Source of the DNA: Xanthomonas sacchari
Lineage (GTDB): Bacteria; Pseudomonadota; Gammaproteobacteria; Xanthomonadales; Xanthomonadaceae
Direction: 5' to 3'
Length of the DNA stretch: 64,000 nt
Assembly: GCF_024266585.1 (NCBI RefSeq)
Contig: NZ_CP100647.1
Span: 561,001-625,000, forward strand
The position numbers were made by a program, and so were the translations under genes. Below are positions 57,373 to 64,000 of this stretch, in pieces; the stretch's first letter is position 1; each line of letters begins with the position of its first letter. The notes beneath the pieces were generated by a model, which saw only the letters and a list, made by a program, of their open reading frames with translations, searched no databases and was not told where the DNA came from.

Positions 57373-57840
57373 CTAGCCCAGGGTCTGCAATTCGCCGCGC
57401 GGGCCGGTCGGCGTCAGATACAGGTGGCCGAGGCTGATCGGCAGGCGGAAGCGGCGCGGTCCGGCGCTGCCGGGATTGAGGTAGAGCACGCCGTCGCGAT
57501 GCTGCAGCGACGGCATGTGCGAGTGGCCGCTGATCACCACGTCCACGCCGTCGGCGACGCGCGCCAGCGTCTTCAGGTCGTGGCGCACGTGCAGGCGCAC
57601 GCCGTCGATGTCCAGGTCCAGGGTTTCGGGCAGCACCTGCGCCCACGGCGCGGTGTCGATGTTGCCGCGGATCGCATGCAGCGGCGCCAGTTCCCGCAGT
57701 GCATCCAGCACGTCCGGTTTGCCGATGTCGCCGGCATGCACGATGGCGGCACAACCGCGCAAGGCCGCCAGCGCCTCGGGGCGCAGCAGGCCATGGGTAT
57801 CGGCGATCACGCCGAGATGCAGCGGTCGAACGGGACGCAT
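57373..57840 (-). CDS. YfcE/MJ0936-type phosphodiesterase (metallophosphoesterase)
   Basis: 155 aa. Metal-binding motifs in order: LGVIADTHG (D-x-H, residues 9-17), VHAGDIGK (GD, about 34-41), AIRGNID (GN-D, about 55-61), VISGHSHMPSL (GHSH, about 102-112). C-terminal LNPGSAGPRRF is also family-typical. It hydrolyses phosphodiesters in the cytoplasm; the natural substrate is unknown. Short but complete for the family. Confidence 0.9.
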   Translation of the reverse strand: MRPVRPLHLGVIADTHGLLRPEALAALRGCAAIVHAGDIGKPDVLDALRELAPLHAIRGNIDTAPWAQVLPETLDLDIDGVRLHVRHDLKTLARVADGVDVVISGHSHMPSLQHRDGVLYLNPGSAGPRRFRLPISLGHLYLTPTGPRGELQTLG

Positions 57841-58215
57841 CGGTGGGGCTTCCTGGCGCGTGAGCAGCGCTCAGCGTACCCGTTCGGATGGGGTGCTGCC
57901 GTGGCGACCTGCGCGTGCGTGTCGGGTGCGCTGGAGGCGAATGCGCCCACGCACCGTGCGCATTCGCGCGGGGTGGATCAACGCTGGTATCGGCATGTGG
58001 GCGCACCGCCGACGCGCGTCGCGGTGCAGCGCGGCCTTGCGCCAGCGCGCGTGCGCGCGCCGCGCCATCGCACGGCCGCGCATTAACCCGCACGTAGCGG
58101 TGCGCACCGCCGTGGCAGCGTACGCACGCGACGTGTTGTACCGTTGCGCGCGCCGCTTCCGATGTCGCACACCATCGCAAGGCGGCGCCTTTTCTTTTCC
58201 AGCAGACTTGGACCG
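57841..58215. other. intergenic region with a perfect inverted repeat
   Basis: 375 bases between the divergent phosphodiesterase and citrate-carrier genes. GCGAATGCGC (57937-57946) and GCGCATTCGC (57958-57967) form a 10-bp perfect inverted repeat with 11 bases between. The remainder is very rich in GCGC/CGCG. No gene seen. Confidence 0.6.
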
Positions 58216-59523
58216 ATGGCCTCTTCCCCTACGCCCCCCGCCCCCGCCGATGCCGCCCCGCACGGCGCCGCCGCCGTGTTCCGCGTGGTCACCGGCAACT
58301 TCCTCGAGATGTACGACTTCATGGTCTATGGCTTCTATGCCACCGCCATCGGCCATGCGTTCTTCCCTTCGCACAACGCGTTCGCCTCGCTGATGCTGTC
58401 GCTGGCCACGTTCGGCGCCGGCTTCCTGATGCGGCCGATCGGCGCGCTGGTGCTCGGCGGTTACATCGACCGGCACGGGCGCCGCAAGGGCCTGATCCTG
58501 ACCCTGGGGCTGATGTCGGCGGGCGTGCTGCTGATCGCCTTCGTCCCCGGCTACGCCACCATCGGCGTGCTGGCCCCGCTGCTCGTGCTGCTCGGCCGCC
58601 TGCTGCAGGGCTTCTCCGCCGGCGCCGAACTGGGCGGCGTGTCGGTGTACCTGGCCGAGATCGCCACGCCGGGCCGGCGCGGCTTCTACGTGGCCTGGCA
58701 GTCGGCCAGCCAGCAGGTGGCGGTGGTGTTCGCCGCCGCGCTCGGCGTGGCCCTGCACGCGCTGCTGCCCGACAGCGTGATGGACCGCTGGGGGTGGCGC
58801 GTGCCGTTCTTCATCGGCAGCCTGATCGTGCCGCTGATCTTTCTGATCCGCCGCTCGCTGCAGGAAACCCCCGAATTCGCCGCGCGCCACGCGCCGGACC
58901 TGGCAGGCATCGCGCGCTCGCTGCGCGCCAATGTCGGCTTGATCCTGGCCGGCGTGGGCATGGTGATGATGACCACCGTGTCGTTCTACCTGATCACCGC
59001 CTACATGCCGACCTACGGCCGCGCCGAGCTGCATCTGAGCGAGCTGGACAGCCTGGTGGTGACCGGTTGCATCGGCCTGTCGAATTTCGTGTGGCTGCCG
59101 GTGATGGGCGCCCTGAGCGACCGCATCGGCCGCAAGCCGTTGCTGGTGTTCGCCAGCGTGGCGATGCTGCTGACGGTGTGGCCGGCGCTGCAATGGCTGG
59201 TCGACGCGCCTTCGTTCGCGCGGTTGCTGCTGGTCGGCGAATGGCTGTCGCTGCTCTACGGCGCCTACAACGGCGCGATGGTGGTGGCGCTGACCGAAGT
59301 GATGCCGGCGGAGGTGCGCACCACCGGCTTCTCGTTGGCCTACAGCCTGGCCACCGCGACGATGGGCGGCTTCACCCCGGCGGTGTCCACCTGGCTGATC
59401 CACGCCACCCACAGCCGCGCCGCGCCGGCGCTGTGGCTGTCGCTGGCGGCGCTGATCGGCCTGGTCTGCACCTGGCTGCTGTTCCGCCGCCAGCGCGGCG
59501 GCGAGGCGCTCGGTGCCGCCTGA
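58216..59523 (+). CDS. citA: MFS citrate/tricarballylate-type proton symporter
   Basis: 435 aa with 12 predicted helices. The N-terminal [31 protein letters not shown] is the signature of the metabolite:H+ symporter family, near-identical in style to CitA/CitH citrate carriers. [23 protein letters not shown] is the MFS loop 2-3 motif, [19 protein letters not shown] the helix 5 motif. A cytoplasmic loop [16 protein letters not shown] lies between helices 6 and 7. Citrate as substrate is inferred from family similarity. ATG 58216 matches the family start. Confidence 0.88.
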   Translation: MASSPTPPAPADAAPHGAAAVFRVVTGNFLEMYDFMVYGFYATAIGHAFFPSHNAFASLMLSLATFGAGFLMRPIGALVLGGYIDRHGRRKGLILTLGLMSAGVLLIAFVPGYATIGVLAPLLVLLGRLLQGFSAGAELGGVSVYLAEIATPGRRGFYVAWQSASQQVAVVFAAALGVALHALLPDSVMDRWGWRVPFFIGSLIVPLIFLIRRSLQETPEFAARHAPDLAGIARSLRANVGLILAGVGMVMMTTVSFYLITAYMPTYGRAELHLSELDSLVVTGCIGLSNFVWLPVMGALSDRIGRKPLLVFASVAMLLTVWPALQWLVDAPSFARLLLVGEWLSLLYGAYNGAMVVALTEVMPAEVRTTGFSLAYSLATATMGGFTPAVSTWLIHATHSRAAPALWLSLAALIGLVCTWLLFRRQRGGEALGAA

Positions 59524-59640
59524 TCGCGGCGCTGCGCCGACGCGGGGCGGGCCGGCGTCGGGATTGCTTGTCGTCGCCAGCGGCGCTCGCCTGCCGCAGG
59601 CCGCGGCAGGCGACGCATGTGCCCGCGCGCTGGCCCGGGA

Positions 59641-61353
59641 TCAGCCCAGGTCCAGCGCGGCGGTCAGGTCGCCCGGCACCACGCCGCTGGCGGCGTGCAT
59701 CGCCCGCTCGCGCTCGACCAGCCCCGGCAGCGGCTCCAGGCCGAAGCGGCGGGTGATGAAGCGCAGGATCGAGCCGGTGTCGTAGACGCTGTGGTCGACA
59801 TGGCCGCGCTTGGCGTACGGCGACACCACCAGCGCCGGGATGCGCGAGCCCGGGCCCCAGCGGTCGGCCTTGGGCGGGGCCACGTGGTCCCACCAGCCGC
59901 CGTTCTCGTCGAAGGTGATGAACACGACGGTCTTGTCCCACAGCGGGCTGTTGCGCAGCGCGTCCACCACCATCGCGATGTGGCGATCGCCGGCGGCCAC
60001 GTCGGAATAGCCGGCGTGCATGTTGAGGTTGCCCTGCGGCTTGTAGAACGTCACCGGCGGCAGCGCGCCGGCCTGCACGTCGGCGAGGAAGCGGTTGCCG
60101 GGGGCGCTGTCGCCCAGGCCGCCGTCGCGCAGCCGGCGCGCGCGCGCCGGCGTGCCCGGGGCGAGGTTGGCGAAGTAGTTGAACGGCTGGTGGTGGATCT
60201 GGAAGTTGGGGCTGGTCGGGAACTCGCTGGTGTCGCCGGTGTCGCCCTTGCCCTGCACCGCCAGCGCCCAGCCGCCGGCGTACCAGGCCCAGTCCACGCC
60301 CTTGGCGTCGAGCGCGTCGCCGATGTGGCGGTGGGTCTGCGGCGGCAGCGTGTTGGGGCTGTTGGGGTCGGCGTAGTCCGGGCGCGTGGGGTCCTGGCTG
60401 GTGCTGGGCTGGAACGGCGGGCTGAGCGTGTTGATGGCCCAGAAATCCGGGGTCAGCGCGCCGTTGCGCACGAAGCGCGGCCGGCCGTTAAGCGCGGTGC
60501 CCGGCGAATCGTCCTGCACCGCCAGCCGGATCTCGTCGGGGCGGTCGCTGGCCAGCACGCTGATCTGCGTCCGCGCCGGGCTGCTGTCGGCCTTGGGGTA
60601 GTACGGCGCCTGCGCGGCGATCAGGTACTGGTGGTTGAGGAACGAGCCGCCGAACGCGCCCATGAAGAAGTTGTCGCAGAGCGTGTACTCGCGGGCCAGG
60701 CTCCACAGCCGCAGCGTGGCCGGCGCATCGCCGTAGTGGCCCATCACCAGCCCGCCGGCGTCGCTCCACGCGGCGAAGCCGTCGTTGCGGCCGCCGTTGA
60801 TCTGCATCTGGTTCTCGTAGAAGCGATGCACCAGGTCGCGGGTCACGATGCCGTGCGGCAGCGGCTGCCCGTCGGGCGTGCGCAGCGGGAACGGCGCGTT
60901 GGGCAGCGGCCCGATCGCGTCCTCGCCGATCTTGTAGCGGCGGTGCGCCACCACCTGCTCGTCCGGCGCCAGCCCGCCCCAGATCGGCGGGAGGATGTCG
61001 AGCACGCTGCCGTCGCGGTCCAGCTGCCGCGCCTGCGCCGGCGTCACCTTGGACAGCGGCTGCTGCAGCCCGGGGAACTCGGGGAACAGGTTGTTGAAGC
61101 TGCGGTTCTCGGCGTAGATCACCACCACGTGTTCGATCTTCTCGCGCAACTGGCGGTCCAGCGCGGTCGCCGACAACGTGCGCGGTGCCGCGCGCTTGGA
61201 GGCTTGCGTACGCGCCTCGGCGGGGCTGCCGATCGCTAGGGCGCTGCCGGCTAGTGCCAGGCCGCCCAGCAGGCGCCGGCGTTGCGGGTTTTCGGGGGTG
61301 GTGTCGGTGTCGGCGGGCGTGGTGGACGCAGGATCCTGGGGCGGCTTCTTCAC
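59641..61353 (-). CDS. Tat-exported acid phosphatase / phospholipase C-type phosphoesterase
   Basis: 570 aa. Twin-arginine signal: PQRRRLLGGLALAGSALAIGSPAEA (about residues 24-48). Phosphoesterase-family landmarks: HVVVIYAENRSFNNLFPEFPG (about 75-95, metal and nucleophile region), DNFFMGAFGGSFLNHQYLIAAQAPYY, VDWAWYAGGWALA, VFITFDENGGWWDHVAPPKADRWGPGSRIPALVVSPYAKRGHVDHSVYDTGSILRFITRRFGL. The group contains AcpA acid phosphatases and bacterial non-specific phospholipases C. It is secreted folded to the periplasm or medium. It converges on the citrate carrier gene. Confidence 0.9.
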   Translation of the reverse strand: MKKPPQDPASTTPADTDTTPENPQRRRLLGGLALAGSALAIGSPAEARTQASKRAAPRTLSATALDRQLREKIEHVVVIYAENRSFNNLFPEFPGLQQPLSKVTPAQARQLDRDGSVLDILPPIWGGLAPDEQVVAHRRYKIGEDAIGPLPNAPFPLRTPDGQPLPHGIVTRDLVHRFYENQMQINGGRNDGFAAWSDAGGLVMGHYGDAPATLRLWSLAREYTLCDNFFMGAFGGSFLNHQYLIAAQAPYYPKADSSPARTQISVLASDRPDEIRLAVQDDSPGTALNGRPRFVRNGALTPDFWAINTLSPPFQPSTSQDPTRPDYADPNSPNTLPPQTHRHIGDALDAKGVDWAWYAGGWALAVQGKGDTGDTSEFPTSPNFQIHHQPFNYFANLAPGTPARARRLRDGGLGDSAPGNRFLADVQAGALPPVTFYKPQGNLNMHAGYSDVAAGDRHIAMVVDALRNSPLWDKTVVFITFDENGGWWDHVAPPKADRWGPGSRIPALVVSPYAKRGHVDHSVYDTGSILRFITRRFGLEPLPGLVERERAMHAASGVVPGDLTAALDLG

Positions 61354-61670
61354 GGGTCATCGGTGGCGAGGGAAAGGCACCCGCCAGTGTGGGCCGCGTG
61401 AATGACAAGTCAAAGCCAGTCGGTCCCACTCCGGGACCCGCGTTCAGCGACCGTATCGCAGGCCGCGTTTCCGGAACTGCGGATGACGCTGCGGCAGGCG
61501 GCGCCCCGCGCTCGACCTCAGCGGGGCGCTCGCACGCTGCCGAATGCCTGCTCGCACAGCGCCGCATAGATGCCCGAGTGCCCGAATCGTCGCGCGCCGC
61601 CGCCGCTGGCGATGGCGATGGCGGCGCTCAGCGCCGGGCCACGCCGCGCCCAGACGCGCGGCCAGCGCCG
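61354..61670. other. intergenic region, nothing recognised
   Basis: 317 bases upstream of the acid phosphatase gene; the promoter of that gene must be here. No repeat, hairpin or coding frame stands out. Confidence 0.5.
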
Positions 61671-61886
61671 TCAGTTGCGTCTAGAACCGGTGCTGCATGC
61701 GGCGATCTGCTCGGCATCGTGCCCGAGCCAGGCGTGGCCCCTGTCGCTGTACATGGCGGCACCGTGCAAGGTCTCGACCATGTCGCGCTGCGGGTCCTGC
61801 GGATCGGTCGGCAGCGGGGCGTCCGACCGGGGCGGATCGCCCCACCTGTCACGCCGGCTTTCCGGACCCTTCGGCGCCCTCGGCAT
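61671..61886 (-). CDS. possible small protein overlapping the AI-2E permease gene end
   Basis: Up to 71 aa. The C-terminal half, DPQRDMVETLHGAAMYSDRGHAWLGHDAEQIAACSTGS, has a protein-like composition unlike the arginine/proline-rich shadow frames nearby. The start may be ATG 61886, overlapping the permease gene by 38 bases, or ATG 61784-61786 region (MVETLHG). No family recognised, no clear ribosome binding site. Confidence 0.35.
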   Translation of the reverse strand: MPRAPKGPESRRDRWGDPPRSDAPLPTDPQDPQRDMVETLHGAAMYSDRGHAWLGHDAEQIAACSTGSRRN

Positions 61887-62910
61887 CGCCCAGCGCGTGC
61901 TGCACGTACAGGCGCTTGACCAGCACGAAGAGCACCACGGTGAGCGGTGCCGCCAGCACCACGCCCATCGGCCCGAACAGCACGCCGATGCCGAACAGCG
62001 AGAACAGCAGCAGCGCCGGCGGCAGGTCCACCGCCCGCGCCTGGATCAGCGGCTGCAGCACGTGGCCCTCGAGTTGCTGCAGCACCACGAACAGCAGCAG
62101 CGCGCCCAGCGCCACCTGCGGGCTGACGGTGAAGCCCAGCAGGATCGCCGGGACCGCGGCCACGATCGGGCCGACGATGGGGATGAAATCCAGCAGCGCG
62201 GTCAACAGGCCGATGCCCAGCGCCACCGGCACGCCCAGCAGCCACAGGCCGATCCCGGTCAGGGTGCCGATCACCGCCATCGCCAGCAGCTGCCCGGTCA
62301 GCCAGGCGCGCAGCGCCTGGCCGCTGGCGGTCAGCGCCTCGTCGGCCACGCCGCGTCGGTCGCGCGGCAGCAGGTGCAGCAGGCCGTGCCGATACAGCTT
62401 CGGCTGCGCGGCCAGGTACAGGCCGCCGACCATCATCAGCACCGCGTCGGTGACGCCGCCGCCGGCCGACAGCACGATGGCGCCGGCATGCGTGGCCAGG
62501 GTCGAGGCGCCGTCGCGCAACTGGTCGGGGATGCGCTCGATCTGCGGTCCCAGCGGGCCGGACTGCAGCCAGGCATGGAACTTGTTCCAGGCCGCCGGCA
62601 AGGTGGCGCGGAAGGTGTCGATCTGCGCGGCGACCTCGGCGCCGAACAACAGCACGATCGCCGACAGCGCCAGCACCAGCAGCAGGATCACCAACGCCAG
62701 CGCCGCCCACTCCGGCAGCGGCAACCACTTGCGCAACAGCGTCGCCAGCCCGTGCAGCAGCACGCCCACCACCACCGCACCGAACACGATCAGCAGCAGT
62801 TCCGACAACTGCCAGGCCAGCAGCGCCAGCGCGCCCAATGCCATCACGACCAGGACCCGTGCCGTGAACGCGCGCAGGGGCGAGGGGGAACCGGGGGGCG
62901 AGGTAGTCAT
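61849..62910 (-). CDS. AI-2E family transporter (PerM-like permease)
   Basis: 353 aa with about eight helices: ARVLVVMALGALALLAWQLSELLLIVFGAVVVGVLLHGLATLL at the N-terminus; a soluble helical part (VAAQIDTFRATLPAAWNKFHAWLQS, about 92-150); and C-terminal helices containing LTGQLLAMAVIGTLTGIGLWLLGVPVALGIGLLTALLDFIPIVGPIVAAVPAILLGF, the diagnostic block. Family members move small molecules or ions; the name comes from one reported autoinducer-2 exporter. The ATG at 62910 gives the usual length. Confidence 0.9.
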   Translation of the reverse strand: MTTSPPGSPSPLRAFTARVLVVMALGALALLAWQLSELLLIVFGAVVVGVLLHGLATLLRKWLPLPEWAALALVILLLVLALSAIVLLFGAEVAAQIDTFRATLPAAWNKFHAWLQSGPLGPQIERIPDQLRDGASTLATHAGAIVLSAGGGVTDAVLMMVGGLYLAAQPKLYRHGLLHLLPRDRRGVADEALTASGQALRAWLTGQLLAMAVIGTLTGIGLWLLGVPVALGIGLLTALLDFIPIVGPIVAAVPAILLGFTVSPQVALGALLLFVVLQQLEGHVLQPLIQARAVDLPPALLLFSLFGIGVLFGPMGVVLAAPLTVVLFVLVKRLYVQHALGDAEGAEGSGKPA

Positions 62911-63111
62911 CGGCGGGCGGATTCCGATCAGGACAATGAGCGCGGACAGTAGTGGCAGGGCGGTGCAGGGCGAGCGAAGATCGCGCGCCGCCCGTCGGCA
63001 GCGTACACCCACCGGTCGCTGCGCATGGGCGATGCCGGCGGGCGCCAGGCGGCGCGGCGGGTTTCGGCGGTCGTTGGCGGGGCGTCCGGTCGCTCCGGCC
63101 CGGCGCTGGCG

Positions 63112-63501
63112 CTACTGCCCCACGGGCGGCTGCCAGAGTTCCACCTTGTTGCCTTCCGGGTCGATGACCCAGGCGAAGGCGCCGTACTCGGATTCGTCGA
63201 TGCGGTCCAGCACGTGGCAGCCCTCCTCGCGCAGCGCCGCGACCAGGGCATGCAGATCGTGCACCCGGTAATTGATCATGAAGGGGGCGGTGCCGGGCGC
63301 GAAGTGCGGCTCCTGCGCCGCCGCGCCGATCGACCACACGGTGGAACCGGCCACCGGCGCGCCGCTGGCGTCGCTCCAGGCGAAGGCGGTGCCGCCCCAG
63401 GCCTGCACGTCGATGCCGAGGTGCCGCTGATACCAGGCCTGCAGTGCGGCCGGATCCTGTGCCTTGAAGAAGATGCCGCCGATCCCGGTGACGCGTTTCA
63501 T
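63112..63501 (-). CDS. VOC superfamily (glyoxalase/bleomycin resistance-like) protein
   Basis: 129 aa, two beta-alpha-beta-beta-beta units: TGIGGIFFKAQDPAALQAWYQRHLGIDVQ (residues 5-33) and FMINYRVHDLHALVAALREEGCHVLDRIDES (about 74-104), ending AWVIDPEGNKVELWQPP with the family metal-ligand glutamate. Substrate unknown. It overlaps the stop of the upstream gene by 4 bases (ATGA). Confidence 0.88.
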   Translation of the reverse strand: MKRVTGIGGIFFKAQDPAALQAWYQRHLGIDVQAWGGTAFAWSDASGAPVAGSTVWSIGAAAQEPHFAPGTAPFMINYRVHDLHALVAALREEGCHVLDRIDESEYGAFAWVIDPEGNKVELWQPPVGQ

Positions 63502-63836
63502 GGAGCCTCCGCTGATCCGATGGTGGGCTGGCCGGGCAGCGGCTCATAACCGTCGCCGCGGCCGCTCAGCCAGCGCAGTCTACGCTTGCCGGCCTCGCCC
63601 AGGTACGCGGCGGCGGCCAGCAGCAGCGGGTGCCGCAGGTCCGCATCGGTCATCGTCCGCGCGCGTCCGCTTACCTCGATGCTCAGGAAATGCGCCTGGT
63701 CCGCCTCGTCGTTGTAGCTGCGCGCCAGCAGCCGATCGCGGCCGTCGCTGAAGCGATAGAGGGTGTAGGCGTAGGAGTAGCCGTCTGCTTCGTCGGGCTC
63801 GCTGGCGTCTACGTGGTGGGTGATGTCGATGTGCAT
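63498..63836 (-). CDS. small cytosolic protein, unknown
   Basis: 112 aa. MHIDITHHVDASEPDEADGYSYAYTLYRFSDGRDRLLARSYNDEADQAHFLSIEV looks beta-stranded and acidic, then LRHPLLLAAAAYLGEAGKRRLRWLSGRGDGY is a helix followed by a turn-rich end. No signal peptide or membrane segment. Translationally coupled to the VOC gene. Confidence 0.75.
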   Translation of the reverse strand: MHIDITHHVDASEPDEADGYSYAYTLYRFSDGRDRLLARSYNDEADQAHFLSIEVSGRARTMTDADLRHPLLLAAAAYLGEAGKRRLRWLSGRGDGYEPLPGQPTIGSAEAP

Positions 63837-63854
63837 GTGGGCTGCGTTTGGTTG

Positions 63855-64000
63855 TCAGGCCGCCATCGAGACCACGTGGCCTGTCCCTTCGTTGCCGCCT
63901 GCCCAGAGCGTGAAATCGGCGCCCGCCGGGAAGTTCGCTACTGCGTCAGGCATCAACAACTGTACCGCTGCCCGAAACGTATCGCCGGGCGACGGGCTGC
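63855..64000 (-). CDS. C-terminal end of an unknown gene (cut by window edge)
   Basis: 48 codons are visible, ending at a TGA (63855-63857): SPGDTFRAAVQLLMPDAVANFPAGADFTLWAGGNEGTGHVV followed by SMAA. The composition is protein-like and the next gene starts 19 bases further on the same strand, which supports a real gene. Function cannot be judged. Confidence 0.55.
   Translation of the reverse strand, partial: SPSPGDTFRAAVQLLMPDAVANFPAGADFTLWAGGNEGTGHVVSMAA

Noticed and set aside
61628-63547. 639-codon open frame across AI-2E permease and VOC genes
   Set aside because: Alanine/arginine-rich; two normal genes in other frames explain the sequence.

Overview
The window is GC-rich chromosomal DNA from a gammaproteobacterium of the Xanthomonadaceae, most likely Xanthomonas or a close relative. 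This rests on gene content (HrpB helicase, TatD, DPP IV-type S9 peptidase, DUF885 metallopeptidase, katB-ankB, citrate/H+ symporter), on short dispersed intergenic repeats of the type GTAGGAGCGGCTTCAGCCGC, and on a Clp/CRP-type site. No tRNA, rRNA, CRISPR, transposase, integrase or prophage gene was seen, so the window is mostly core genome.

Layout: 1-6.2 kb carries a partial methyltransferase, a RluE-type pseudouridine synthase, a small membrane protein, the HrpB helicase and TatD. From 6.2 to 19.8 kb lies a long minus-strand block. It starts at an Flp pilin gene (19755) and runs through a Tad (tight adherence) type IVc pilus operon with many 4-bp stop/start overlaps: flp, TadG-like protein, lipoprotein, TadE-like protein, secreted protein, a second Flp-like pilin, CpaB, secretin CpaC, FHA-TadA ATPase, TadB, TadC, DUF192 protein, TadE-like protein and a secreted protein. 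panE and a membrane protein follow. An OmpA-type lipoprotein and a small secreted protein lie upstream of flp. No CpaE/TadZ, prepilin peptidase or TadD was found here; an FHA domain is fused to TadA instead.

From 21.8 to 30.4 kb: a YadGH-type ABC exporter, ferredoxin-NADP reductase, a membrane protein/XRE regulator pair behind a double palindrome, an S33-type peptidase lipoprotein, a NatAB-type ABC exporter and a CPBP protease. From 30.4 to 43.7 kb: a TonB-domain lipoprotein, YqhA, a glutathione S-transferase, an S9 peptidase, a Coa1-like protein, a DUF885 peptidase, small proteins, HemB, a divergent epimerase/LysR pair and a secreted nuclease. From 43.8 to 64 kb: a PepSY-flavoreductase behind a Fur-like box, a PD40 propeller protein, AroE, two small membrane proteins, DinG, a DUF6624-like protein, KatB-AnkB, an unusual short-chain dehydrogenase, a frameshifted small membrane gene, a YfcE-like phosphodiesterase, a citrate-type MFS carrier, a Tat-exported acid phosphatase/phospholipase C-type enzyme, an AI-2E permease, a VOC protein and a partial gene at the right edge.

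Points for a second look: the FHA-TadA pilus operon and its upstream regulatory region; an intergenic-type repeat carried in frame inside hrpB; a one-base frameshift at 56917-56920; a small secreted ORF that seems to have lost its ATG (38171); and the paired palindromes before the XRE module.
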